From: CALKZN01 sp964633815
GTDB lineage: Bacteria > Pseudomonadota > Gammaproteobacteria > Arenicellales > Arenicellaceae
Assembly: GCA_964633815.1 (NCBI GenBank)
Contig: CAZWHW010000001.1
Span: 192,369 to 256,368, forward strand
DNA length: 64,000 nucleotides
Direction: 5' to 3'
In this document: in pieces, positions 16,916 to 25,709 of the stretch
Layout: each line of letters starts with the position of its first letter
Position numbering within the stretch: the stretch's first letter is position 1
Made by a program: the position numbers and the translations under genes
The notes under the pieces: generated by a model
Seen by the model: the letters and a program-made list of their open reading frames with translations, nothing else
Database searches by the model: none
What the model was told of the DNA's origin: nothing

Positions 16916-18256
16916 TTAACGTATTGAGTCCAAAGCAAGGTTCTGCTTTGATTTATTTGTTTGAACCTGAATAGGAATTGCAGTAATTGCAGCAGAAGCC
17001 TTCAAGGGCTGGTACTCCAAAGTAGTACCATCAGAACGCTGAATATCCAACGGCTTAAGAATATAATCATCGCGACTCGCATTATGTTGGCACATTGACA
17101 CTGGACCTTCAGCGGTCATGACCATAAATGAGCAAGCATCTATACGTTCTTGCTTTAGCTGACTTGCATCCATAAAATTTTGTACAAAAATAGTCATCTT
17201 TTCGACTCTACCTTTGGCTACCAATAAGTCACGCCACATATTCTTAAACAACTTGAACGAATGTTTTGTCATCCGCCACCACCATGTTGGTTGTTTAATT
17301 AGGGCTTTTAAGAAGTCGAAAAAAATTGCCAATTTTGCATCATGCCTATTCCAATTAATATGTTGGAAGTCTCTAGCGAAATCAGCAAAAAACTGTTTAT
17401 CAAACACCACAGGGTAAACTGTGTCATTCACAACTAATGTCGGCAAGTAAAAATGACATTCCGAATGCCCAACTTGAATCGCATCCCAGGGCAAATCCGA
17501 CGTCGAACCTTGCTCAACCTGCTGACTGACTGTCGCTTGATTAATCACAAAATCACGTTGACGCCATTCACCACGACCAGTATCAGCCTGCAATTGAAAC
17601 GAAATCAAACCGATTTGGCTTGCGCGTTCACGAAAGAATTTTACTAATTCTGGAATTTCATGGAAATTATCTTTATGTACGGTGGTATTAAAAATCACCA
17701 TCAAACCCAATCCTTTGGTGCGTTCAAGGTATTCTTCTCGAATGGCATTTAATGCCATTTCAGTTTGACCTTCCGTACGTCGTTGGGTTGTATCAACATG
17801 AAACGCGACATCATTTAAACCTACTGCAGCCAACCGTTTAAGCAATGCCCGGCTAGCAGCAATACCATTAGTGAATAAGGCAGTATATAAACCAAGATTA
17901 TTGGCATAACGAATAATTTCCACTAGCTCTGTGTGCTTGCGTAAAGTCGGATCTCCACCTGTAATTTGCACATGTGTACCTTCACCATAATGCAACAAGA
18001 CTTGATCCAAACGCCTGAACACTTCTTCAATTGGAATATCTTGAACCTGTTGAGAATTTTCAGACAAATAACATAATGTACAATCAAGATTACATTTTTG
18101 CGTAATTTCAACTGCAACACAGCCAATCGATTGCAAACGACCTAATATTTGATTATCCACAAAAACGTCACCCATCCGCTGAGCTGTTTTTTCAAGCAAG
18201 GCTTTGTGTATTAATTTGGTCTGTTTAGGATCAGGCTGATAATTAGCATTTTGCAT
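16916..18256 (-). CDS. Radical SAM protein, unknown function
   Basis: Radical SAM enzyme of 446 residues. The 4Fe-4S motif CNLDCTLCY (CX3CX2C) is near residue 60, followed by a GGDP motif (QITGGDPTL) and a TIM-barrel-like domain with SFQLQADTGRGEW. A C-terminal extension carries ACSFMVMTAEGPVSMC and a nearby His-Asn (QHNASRDDY), a layout reminiscent of the broad class with extra C-terminal cysteines that includes pterin-related and lipid-linking methylase-like enzymes. Substrate is unknown. I start at the ATG at 18256; an upstream TTG frame would overlap the divergent gene. It is probably co-transcribed with the DUF547 gene. Confidence 0.8.
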   Translation of the reverse strand: MQNANYQPDPKQTKLIHKALLEKTAQRMGDVFVDNQILGRLQSIGCVAVEITQKCNLDCTLCYLSENSQQVQDIPIEEVFRRLDQVLLHYGEGTHVQITGGDPTLRKHTELVEIIRYANNLGLYTALFTNGIAASRALLKRLAAVGLNDVAFHVDTTQRRTEGQTEMALNAIREEYLERTKGLGLMVIFNTTVHKDNFHEIPELVKFFRERASQIGLISFQLQADTGRGEWRQRDFVINQATVSQQVEQGSTSDLPWDAIQVGHSECHFYLPTLVVNDTVYPVVFDKQFFADFARDFQHINWNRHDAKLAIFFDFLKALIKQPTWWWRMTKHSFKLFKNMWRDLLVAKGRVEKMTIFVQNFMDASQLKQERIDACSFMVMTAEGPVSMCQHNASRDDYILKPLDIQRSDGTTLEYQPLKASAAITAIPIQVQTNKSKQNLALDSIR

Positions 18257-18279
18257 ATTGCAATAGAACGAACCAAAGA

Positions 18280-19278
18280 ATGAAAAATTACAAAAAACTT
18301 TTACTTGCAAATGACAGCTCAGTCAAAAAACTGTCGTGGTTGTTATTATTATTTCTAAGTTCTAACGAGCTATCTTTTGCAGAAAATAATTCTAGCAAAT
18401 TTCAGCATGTAAAAGATGTTGTTTTTAAAGAAGCCTACACATCAAGACCTAACTATAAAGTGTCTACTAAACTATTTGGGCCACGAGGCAATAATCCTAA
18501 AAATAAGTTACTACAAGCAGCAAAACGTTCGCTCAATGAACCTCGAGATTTAATCCACTTCCCCGCCAAACAAAAACTATTTAATGCCAATGGCATTTGC
18601 TTTAGTGGTGTTTGGCAAATTGATGAGCCCTATAATAAAGACTCAGCTGCATTTACGGGTTTATTTGCACCCAACACAAAAGAAAATGTTATTGCCCGAG
18701 TGTCGGTCGCACTGAGTGGCACAAAACAAAAACATAAACGCTCCTTTGGAATGGCGATAAAATTTTTCCCTAGCAATAATCCGCACAGCCTCAACGCATT
18801 TGTTCTGAATTCTTTTGGCGGTGTTCGCATTAAGCACGCACTTGATTTATCTTTTGATAATCAACCCAGCTTGGGTAGCTTACCCAATATCGCATCATTA
18901 CCTACCGTACTCAGAATTAAATCTGACTTGGAAAAAGCCGATTTAAGTTCAGGCGCAAAAAAGGCGAAATTTGCCTTCAGACCAATCTCGCATTTAGCGA
19001 ATTATAATAACTCGCAAACTGCTCATTCTCCTCAATGGCTTCGCCTAGAACCATTAACAATCCAACGCGTTGATCTTGATGATTTTCGAGATGAGTTATC
19101 TATTGATAACTACACAGAACAAGAAATTGTCTATCGTATTCAGGTTGCAACCAAAGCCCCAAAGAAATCTCAAGCACTATGGCAAACTATTGGCAAACTG
19201 ATTTTTTCAGAATCTATTGTTTCACCTGCATGTGACCAACAACTTCATTTTCAACATCCAACATTGGCAAAAAAATAA
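18280..19278 (+). CDS. Secreted catalase-fold-like protein lacking the usual distal histidine
   Basis: Exported protein of 332 residues with a signal peptide (about 1-34). The stretch KLFNANGICFSGVWQID, followed by FTGLFAP, VIARVSVALSG and SFGMAIKFFPS, resembles the catalase/SrpA-like beta-barrel core (H..G..F.G ... RFS ... RG.A.KF). In catalases the position before the barrel holds the distal His; here I read Asn (KLFNANG), so ordinary catalase chemistry is doubtful. It is divergent from the radical SAM gene, overlapping that gene's longer frame, and precedes a thioredoxin-like gene on the same strand. The family call is from pattern memory and is moderate. Confidence 0.5.
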   Translation: MKNYKKLLLANDSSVKKLSWLLLLFLSSNELSFAENNSSKFQHVKDVVFKEAYTSRPNYKVSTKLFGPRGNNPKNKLLQAAKRSLNEPRDLIHFPAKQKLFNANGICFSGVWQIDEPYNKDSAAFTGLFAPNTKENVIARVSVALSGTKQKHKRSFGMAIKFFPSNNPHSLNAFVLNSFGGVRIKHALDLSFDNQPSLGSLPNIASLPTVLRIKSDLEKADLSSGAKKAKFAFRPISHLANYNNSQTAHSPQWLRLEPLTIQRVDLDDFRDELSIDNYTEQEIVYRIQVATKAPKKSQALWQTIGKLIFSESIVSPACDQQLHFQHPTLAKK

Positions 19279-19347
19279 AAAATTACGCATAATTCTCATT
19301 AATAATATTCAAATAGCTATCAAAACAAATTATTTAAGGAATCAACA

Positions 19348-19785
19348 ATGGCAAAAAAACGTCGCTCAAAAAAAACAGTCAAGAAACCTTTTAACTGGAA
19401 GAAGAATGCCAAATGGCTTGTTCTTGCATGCGTAGCTGTCATTTTTTCGGGATACTTATTTGTGACCGGAGAAAATAAATCTCGTTTCGAACATGATTTG
19501 TCCGTCATTGGCAATGGCAAATCAACAGTGGTGCAAATTCATGATCCAGGATGTCAGCTCTGCCGTCGATTAAAAACTAATGTTGATGCAGTCAGACCTA
19601 ATTTTGAAGAAATTCAGTTCAAAATAGCCAATATAAAAACTAGTAAAGGTGCGGAGTTCGCCAAAAAATATAATGTCCCACATGTGACTTTATTAGTCTT
19701 CAATCGGACTGGTAGACACGTAAACACTATTAGAGGCGTTCAACCCAGTGAAGTCATAGCTGAGGTGTTAACTGAGCTTCGCTAA
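19348..19785 (+). CDS. Membrane-anchored thioredoxin-like protein
   Basis: Small protein of 145 residues with a strongly basic N-terminus (residues 1-26), one membrane helix (about 28-45) and a periplasm-facing thioredoxin-like domain. The redox motif is CQLC (in HDPGCQLCRRL), and a cis-proline-type loop NVPHVTLLVF follows about 60 residues on. AAGGA precedes the ATG by 7 bases. It sits between the catalase-fold protein and yjbQ on the plus strand. Partner and role are unknown; its place in a redox-flavoured group suggests envelope thiol chemistry. Confidence 0.75.
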   Translation: MAKKRRSKKTVKKPFNWKKNAKWLVLACVAVIFSGYLFVTGENKSRFEHDLSVIGNGKSTVVQIHDPGCQLCRRLKTNVDAVRPNFEEIQFKIANIKTSKGAEFAKKYNVPHVTLLVFNRTGRHVNTIRGVQPSEVIAEVLTELR

Positions 19786-19805
19786 TTGCCCCGATTAAAA
19801 ATCTG

Positions 19806-20222
19806 ATGACTTTCCAAGAGCAATTAACTATTCAAAGCCAAGGTCGCTCTACGATTGAGATCACTTCTCAAATCGAACGATTCTTAAATGATAGTGGCAT
19901 CACCACAGGCATTTGCACACTGTTTATTCAACACACTAGCGCCTCTTTACTAATCACCGAAAATGCTGATCCAACTGTCAGAATAGATTTGGAAACTATT
20001 CTGCAACGCATAGCTCCAGATGGTGACCCAGAATATCAACATGATTATGAAGGCGACGATGACATGTCGGCACACATTCGCTGCATGCTGACAAACGATA
20101 GCCTGAGCATTCCAATTCAAAACAATCGTCTTTCTTTAGGCACTTGGCAAGGCATTTTCCTATATGAACATCGTTATCAAGCTCATCAGCGTAAAATCAT
20201 CTTAACTGCTATTGGCGAATAA
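19806..20222 (+). CDS. yjbQ: YjbQ family protein (UPF0047)
   Basis: Conserved 138-residue protein of the UPF0047/YjbQ family, whose members show weak thiamin-phosphate-synthase activity. The family signature FIQHTSASLLITENADPTV and the C-terminal LSLGTWQGIFLYEHR are clear, with conserved His, Asp and Glu residues of the trimer's metal site (HDYEGDDDMSAHI). It starts 20 bases after the thioredoxin-like gene and is convergent with the M48 protease gene. The physiological role is not established. Confidence 0.93.
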   Translation: MTFQEQLTIQSQGRSTIEITSQIERFLNDSGITTGICTLFIQHTSASLLITENADPTVRIDLETILQRIAPDGDPEYQHDYEGDDDMSAHIRCMLTNDSLSIPIQNNRLSLGTWQGIFLYEHRYQAHQRKIILTAIGE

Positions 20223-20244
20223 ACTGTCTTAGTTTTAGTTCAGA

Positions 20245-21360
20245 TTATTTCGCTTCGCAAACCCTTAAGCCCTGTTTAAAACATTCTGAATAGCGTTTGG
20301 CTTGTTCAATGCGATCTATTGTTCTGGGATGACTAGCAAGATAATCTAAAATTGTCGGTGTGTCTTTCGACTCTTTATATTCACTTTCATTGTCAGGCTT
20401 ATTTTCACCCGATAATTGATTGCTAGATAAACGATCCATTATGCTTGCAAAAGCAATTGGGTCCATATTTGCATGTAACATATGATCAAATGCGTATTGA
20501 TCTGCTTCAGACTCAAATTCACGTAAATAGCTGGTAGTAATTAACAATGAGCCTAAACCAACACCTAAATCAGCCACCGCACTAACATCACCAACAGTCA
20601 TCAAAATTACAATCGTCACTATCGAACTTTGCACCAGCAATTTCAAACTATGCCTATTAGTGATATGACCCATTTCATGCAACAACACTGAATCAATCTC
20701 ATTTTGATTTTTACTAAGTCGAATAAACTCATCAGTGACAATAATATCACCAGAAGGCAAAGCTAAAGCATTAGCGATTCCTTGACCTTCTTCAGTAGAC
20801 CAATCGCGGAAATGTAGAGTAAATTTTATAGTTTGATCTTTTTCCAATGGGCGAACATTTTTAATAAAATGTTCTTTTATTTCCCGCTGGAGTTCAACCG
20901 CAATCTTACTTTCTTTAAAGAAAAACTCATCAAGAAACTTCAAACTATTAGCCCCGATAATTTGATTTGTTTTTTGCGGCAGAGCATTTGCAATGCCATG
21001 ACTAGCAGCAGGCAAACCCCATTTAAAAAAAGCAAATACAACAGCAACAGTGACCAGCAATGCCAGCAAAGCAAATCTCACCTTAGACTCTAAAGCATGA
21101 ACAAAGCTTGATGTTTTATTGTGCGATTTAAACAATTCATCAATCGCATCATTTTCGCGAGTTGAAAAAACTGAACCGTCCTCAAAAGTCAGTTTACGTG
21201 GGACATTACCCAAACGCTCACTTACTTGCAAATCAGAAATGTTTCCAGAGCGAGCTTGCTGACCCGAAATCTGCAATATGTAGCTGCTATCTGGGTTGGT
21301 CTGTAACGCCGCCTCTTGTGCTGCGGCACTACCATTGTCATACCATTCACCAGCAATCAA
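20245..21360 (-). CDS. M48 family membrane metalloprotease
   Basis: Zinc peptidase of 371 residues. The active site HEMGH is near residue 230, with a downstream Glu (EFESEADQYAFDH) as the third ligand, as in HtpX/Ste24-type M48 enzymes. The N-terminal 80 residues are soluble, followed by one membrane helix at about 92-112 and hydrophobic helices near 240-285. The start is TTG at 21360: AGGA lies 7 bases upstream and there is no ATG in the family-conserved N-terminal region (GEWYDNGSAAA). It begins one base after the YjgN stop. YjgN and M48 genes are often paired, which suggests a joint membrane role. Confidence 0.9.
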   Translation of the reverse strand: MIAGEWYDNGSAAAQEAALQTNPDSSYILQISGQQARSGNISDLQVSERLGNVPRKLTFEDGSVFSTRENDAIDELFKSHNKTSSFVHALESKVRFALLALLVTVAVVFAFFKWGLPAASHGIANALPQKTNQIIGANSLKFLDEFFFKESKIAVELQREIKEHFIKNVRPLEKDQTIKFTLHFRDWSTEEGQGIANALALPSGDIIVTDEFIRLSKNQNEIDSVLLHEMGHITNRHSLKLLVQSSIVTIVILMTVGDVSAVADLGVGLGSLLITTSYLREFESEADQYAFDHMLHANMDPIAFASIMDRLSSNQLSGENKPDNESEYKESKDTPTILDYLASHPRTIDRIEQAKRYSECFKQGLRVCEAK

Positions 21361-21361
21361 T

Positions 21362-22564
21362 TTAAATTCCTATGCCGACATCTACATCAAAAGCATCACC
21401 AATTTGCTCGCCTAATGAAGATTGTTCTTGCTGCCTTTGAGTCAAATATTCATCAAAACCAATACTGGTATCTACCTGAGTATTCTCTATATATAAACGC
21501 GCTATTCTGACCTTTACCCAAGGTGTTGCTAGCCCTAAAGTAATTATGATTAATAGCAAATTCGAAACCATGATCCGCATTAGCCGTCCAGCACCTAGCG
21601 TCGAAGCAAAGTCAATTTTATTATCAAGCTTGGTATTGTCATATATATAAGCTCGTTGACGAGCGGTTGAATAGGCAAACGCAGCAACCCCAACTAAAAT
21701 AAACCCTAAATACAACAAAATTATCATTACTAAAACCATTTTGTTAGCAAACAATGCTGAGATTGCTTCTGGGTTTTCAAGATTGCTAGCGGCTCCTAGT
21801 AATTCACTCGACAAACCAGAGCCAAAGCTCAACAAAGCAATAACAACTACATAGGCAATCATCATTAAAAGAAATAAACCAACTGCTTTGAGCGAAATAA
21901 TAACAAAAGGGCCAACTGCTAACTTGGCAGAAAATTGTCCTTGTCCATAACGTGTACCATTAATGAAATATTCATTAGTTTTCTTTTTTAAAAAACCGAA
22001 CATATAAAATGCCAATACAATTGAACCTGTAACCAAAGCAAAGACTAAAACCCCTCCAATGACCCCCATGCCTGAGCCTGATTCAGAAAACATAGGCACA
22101 ATAACAGCGGCTGCTATTGGCAAGGCATAAATAGACAAAAATACTAAAATAGGCAGAATTAGATAGACAAAATATGCGCCACCCAACTTCCCATCAAAAG
22201 CAAAATGCACATTACTAAAACTAGTGACTCGCATATTAAATTTCAAACTACGCCAAATAATCCATGGCAACGCAGCAAATAAAACCAATATCAAGGCCAA
22301 ACCAACTAAAGGAAAAAATTCCGATAATAATGTATAAGCAATTAACAAGACCATGGCTATTAAATAACCGATAAATAGTTGTTTTCCTGTAGCATGATAT
22401 TCAAAATTTTTATTTTCTAGCATGCTATTCGCATAAAAATAACGATTAGTTCTGACTTTTGCCCAAGGATAATAAAGTCCAATAGTGACAATTGTTAGCA
22501 AGATATTGACTATCCATATTTTAAAATATTCAAAACCCTGACCTTCAAAATTAAATGCTTGCAT
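21362..22564 (-). CDS. YjgN family membrane protein (DUF898)
   Basis: Polytopic inner-membrane protein of 400 residues. The DUF898 hallmark repeats appear twice: NILLTIVTIGLYYPWAKVRT at the N-terminus and NLLLIIITLGLATPWVKVRI near the end, with about eight further hydrophobic segments between. Both repeats flank paired Tyr/Phe-rich loops (FYANSMLENKNFEYHATG). Function is unknown. It is directly upstream of the M48 protease gene, which starts one base beyond its stop, so the two are almost certainly translated together. Confidence 0.9.
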   Translation of the reverse strand: MQAFNFEGQGFEYFKIWIVNILLTIVTIGLYYPWAKVRTNRYFYANSMLENKNFEYHATGKQLFIGYLIAMVLLIAYTLLSEFFPLVGLALILVLFAALPWIIWRSLKFNMRVTSFSNVHFAFDGKLGGAYFVYLILPILVFLSIYALPIAAAVIVPMFSESGSGMGVIGGVLVFALVTGSIVLAFYMFGFLKKKTNEYFINGTRYGQGQFSAKLAVGPFVIISLKAVGLFLLMMIAYVVVIALLSFGSGLSSELLGAASNLENPEAISALFANKMVLVMIILLYLGFILVGVAAFAYSTARQRAYIYDNTKLDNKIDFASTLGAGRLMRIMVSNLLLIIITLGLATPWVKVRIARLYIENTQVDTSIGFDEYLTQRQQEQSSLGEQIGDAFDVDVGIGI

Positions 22565-22609
22565 TTTTATCCTCTATATTTACTTATTAAAATATCGAAA
22601 TTGTCACTT

Positions 22610-22945
22610 TTATTTAATACGCTTTAATCGAAAAATATCCACAATACTCAGCAACCACACCAGAACTATTACCCAAATTGCCAAATTTAACGCATTAGGG
22701 TTAGATTGATACAATTCAGTCTTAACCATTTGATTAAGCTCTAGCACGTCGGGTGCAATTTGACCCTGAACAATTTGATCTTTGATTCGCCAAGCAATTG
22801 TAAAAACTTTTACTCCTATAAATCCTGTGGCGGCAATGGCGACTCCCATAAAAATTAGCGAAGACTTGTAACGCCGCAACATCCATTGCCCAGCACCTGG
22901 AAACACCAACGCAGAAAAAAGCAATGATTTTGTCTTTCTCTTCAT
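22610..22945 (-). CDS. Small two-helix membrane protein, unknown function
   Basis: Hypothetical 111-residue protein with a basic N-terminus, a first hydrophobic segment at about residues 26-50 and a second at about 84-103, and a basic C-terminal end (FRLKRIK). The opening LFSALVFPGAGQWMLRRYK resembles small TM2-like proteins, with a pro-gly turn before the first helix, but I would not name a family. It begins the yjgN-M48 group, 45 bases upstream of yjgN, and is likely part of that operon. Confidence 0.75.
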   Translation of the reverse strand: MKRKTKSLLFSALVFPGAGQWMLRRYKSSLIFMGVAIAATGFIGVKVFTIAWRIKDQIVQGQIAPDVLELNQMVKTELYQSNPNALNLAIWVIVLVWLLSIVDIFRLKRIK

Positions 22946-23094
22946 ATCAATCCCTGCATTGGAATGACACTTTTTCTTAGTTTATTTTGTGACTTTCAAC
23001 TTTCTCTATCGATCATTTCATACTCTGTGTGTTGAATCAATAAATTACAAATATAATTAGGCTAGGATTATGATTTCAAATTTTATTCAAGAAA

Positions 23095-24060
23095 TTACTT
23101 TCGAATTTTCTGCTGATTTTGTAAAAACCATTGATAAGTCATTTCCAACCCTTTTCTAAGCGGAATAGATGCTTGCCAACCTAAAGAATTTAGTCGCGAC
23201 ACGTTCATTAATTTTCGCGGCGTTCCATCTGGCTTAGTCGTGTCAAATACTAGCTCTCCGTGAAAACCCACGACTTCTGCCATGGTTTCAGCTAATTCAC
23301 GAATTGTGCAATCTTCGCCAGTACCAACATTAATATGCGATAACATCGGCTCAACTTTTTCAACGTAAACTTCTTGAGGCAAACCCATAACATGCACACT
23401 GGCGGCTGCCATATCATCAACATGCAAAAACTCACGCATAGGTTTACCACTTCCCCAAACAACTACTTCAGCCTCTTGTTGTTGAACAGCCTGATGAAAA
23501 CGTTGCATCATTGCAGGAATGACATGGCTATTTTCAGGATGAAAATTATCACCTTCACCATACAAATTCGTTGGCATAACACTGCGAAAATCGACATCAT
23601 ATTGTCGATTATAAGATTCACAAAGTTTAATCCCCGCAATTTTAGCAATCGCATAGGGCTCATTGGTTGATTCAAGCAAGCCGGTTAATAACGCCTGCTC
23701 TTGCATCGGCTGTTTAGCCATTTTAGGGTATATACAAGAAGACCCTAGGAATAATAACTTGTTAACGCCTGTGGTATACGCTGCATGAATGATATTCGCT
23801 TGAATCATCAAGTTTTCATAAATAAACTCAGCTGGATATTCATTGTTCGCATGAATACCTCCCACCTTAGCAGCGGCTAGATAGACCTCATCAATCGCAT
23901 TTGCCGCAAAAAAATTGTCTACTTCCGCCTGAATTTTTAAATCACACTCCATCCGTGAGCTTTGAATTAAATGAACATCGTTATCTGCTGCAAGCTGACG
24001 GCAAATTGCTGAACCAACCATACCGTTATGACCAGCAACAAAAATATTTTTCATCGACAT
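23095..24060 (-). CDS. fcl: GDP-L-fucose synthase
   Basis: NADPH-dependent epimerase/reductase that converts GDP-4-keto-6-deoxymannose to GDP-L-fucose, for capsule or LPS sugars. The 321-residue SDR-fold product has the Rossmann motif VAGHNGMVGSAI at the N-terminus, the catalytic Ser region FLGSSCIYP, and the YxxxK pair YAIAKIAG. GAGG stands just before the ATG. It lies 15 bases downstream of gmd, and the two form the complete GDP-mannose to GDP-fucose route. Confidence 0.96.
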   Translation of the reverse strand: MSMKNIFVAGHNGMVGSAICRQLAADNDVHLIQSSRMECDLKIQAEVDNFFAANAIDEVYLAAAKVGGIHANNEYPAEFIYENLMIQANIIHAAYTTGVNKLLFLGSSCIYPKMAKQPMQEQALLTGLLESTNEPYAIAKIAGIKLCESYNRQYDVDFRSVMPTNLYGEGDNFHPENSHVIPAMMQRFHQAVQQQEAEVVVWGSGKPMREFLHVDDMAAASVHVMGLPQEVYVEKVEPMLSHINVGTGEDCTIRELAETMAEVVGFHGELVFDTTKPDGTPRKLMNVSRLNSLGWQASIPLRKGLEMTYQWFLQNQQKIRK

Positions 24061-24075
24061 GAGTACCTCAGTAGC

Positions 24076-25197
24076 TTATTCATAAGCGACTGACATGGTA
24101 TAACCGTGCTCTTTTAATAGTGCACTTTTCTTGGCTTCAACTAAGTCATGATTGACCATTTCAGCACACATTTCTTCGACTGTGATTTCTGGTGTCCAAC
24201 CAAGATCACGAGCCGCTTTACTTGGGTCGCCGAGCAATGTTTCAACTTCTGCAGGCCTGAAATAACGAGGATCAACTTTGACAATCACATCACCCACTTC
24301 CACCCCTGAAGCTATGTCTCCTTCAATAGCGGACACAATCGCAATTTCATCCACGCCTTTCCCAGAAAATTCTAAACTTATTCCTAATTCTTGCGCAGAC
24401 ATACTGACAAATTCACGCACCGAAATTTGTTTGCCTGTGGCGATCACAAAATCATCAGGCTGATCTTGTTGCAACATCATCCACTGCATGCGCACATAGT
24501 CTTTAGCATGACCCCAGTCTCGCAACGCATCCATATTGCCCAGATATAAACAATCTTCAATGCCCTGAGAAATATTCGCTAACGCACGAGTAATTTTTCT
24601 GGTCACAAATGTCTCACCTCGGCGTGGTGATTCGTGATTAAATAAAATACCATTACATGCAAACATGCCATATGACTCACGATAATTCACCGTAATCCAA
24701 TATCCATACAACTTAGCAACTGCATAGGGTGAACGTGGATAAAATGGCGTGGTCTCTTTTTGCGGAATTTCTTGGACTAAACCATATAATTCGGAAGTCC
24801 CTGCTTGATAAAACCGCGTAGTTTTTTCTAACCCTAAGAAGCGGATAGCTTCAAGCAAACGCAGTGTACCTAAGGCATCTACATCGGCGGTAAACTCTGG
24901 AGATTCAAATGATACTGCCACGTGGCTTTGCGCCGCAAGATTGTAGACCTCATCCGGCTCAACTTCTCGCAAGATTCTTGTCAAATTTGATGAATCGGTT
25001 AAATCTCCATAATGTAAAAATAAATTTGGTTTCTCAGCATGCGGGTCTTGATATAAATGATCAATACGATCTGTATTCAAAGAAGAAGCACGACGTTTTA
25101 TACCATGGACTTCATACCCTTTCTCCAATAAAAACTCGGCGAGGTATGATCCATCTTGACCAGTGATTCCTGTAATTAATGCTTTTTTCTTGCTCAT
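24076..25197 (-). CDS. gmd: GDP-mannose 4,6-dehydratase
   Basis: First enzyme of GDP-L-fucose synthesis, making GDP-4-keto-6-deoxymannose. The 373-residue product has the N-terminal NAD(P) motif ITGITGQDGSYLAEFLLEKG and the YxxxK site YPRSPYAVAKLYGYW, with NHESPRRGETFVTRKITRAL as another strong family signature. It is upstream of fcl on the minus strand. No glycosyltransferase lies next to the pair here, so where the fucose goes is not visible. Confidence 0.97.
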   Translation of the reverse strand: MSKKKALITGITGQDGSYLAEFLLEKGYEVHGIKRRASSLNTDRIDHLYQDPHAEKPNLFLHYGDLTDSSNLTRILREVEPDEVYNLAAQSHVAVSFESPEFTADVDALGTLRLLEAIRFLGLEKTTRFYQAGTSELYGLVQEIPQKETTPFYPRSPYAVAKLYGYWITVNYRESYGMFACNGILFNHESPRRGETFVTRKITRALANISQGIEDCLYLGNMDALRDWGHAKDYVRMQWMMLQQDQPDDFVIATGKQISVREFVSMSAQELGISLEFSGKGVDEIAIVSAIEGDIASGVEVGDVIVKVDPRYFRPAEVETLLGDPSKAARDLGWTPEITVEEMCAEMVNHDLVEAKKSALLKEHGYTMSVAYE

Positions 25198-25239
25198 CTT
25201 TAACCTTTTATTTTTAGCTTGGCTTAACTTTATATCAAC

Positions 25240-25680
25240 TTAATCAAACCTGCTTTTTGCATAATTTTTGCGCCTCAGTCTTCGGCCTGACATTTGCGTA
25301 GAATTCAACATAGGAATTCTTTCTTTTCGAAAAATAGCTTCTCGCGCGGCAATCTAAAATTGACATTGTTTCGCACTAGTGTAACTGTCGCGATTGTAAC
25401 GCTCTTGACGAATTTGCTGCAACCTGAACGGATCAATGGTTAACGTAATTATCTTATTTTATACTTTTTTAACACTTCAGGAAGTTCGCGAGTAGTCAAT
25501 TCTTCTGCTGTTAAAGGCTAATTGGCAACAAAAATCCCATATTATTGAGAAAAATATAAACAAGTAGGTGTTTCCCAGACCTAGAGACACCGACGGTGAT
25601 AACGTCTGAATAATTATATCGATCCACTTCAATACCATCATCCGCCTCCAATAAATAATTCATTCGAGCTTTTTTATTTC
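25240..25680 (-). pseudogene. Decayed ppsR (PEP synthase regulatory kinase/phosphorylase) remnant
   Basis: No open frame spans this 512-bp gap, but the minus strand reads as the C-terminal half of a PpsR/DUF299 protein broken by frameshifts and a stop. Pieces in order are: a block with EADDG and VITVGVSRSGKHLLVYIF (compare the VGVSRxGKTP phosphate-loop motif of PpsR); PLTAEELTTRELPEVLKK in another frame; LTIDPFRLQQIRQERY, an in-frame stop after KQCQF; then FRKERIPMLNSTQ (compare ENIPxxNST). Order and spacing match the intact family. The N-terminal half is missing. Intact PpsR switches phosphoenolpyruvate synthase on and off, so the substrate enzyme may be lost too. Confidence 0.75.
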
Positions 25681-25709
25681 TGAACTTTTGACAACTTTAA
25701 TTTTCAATA

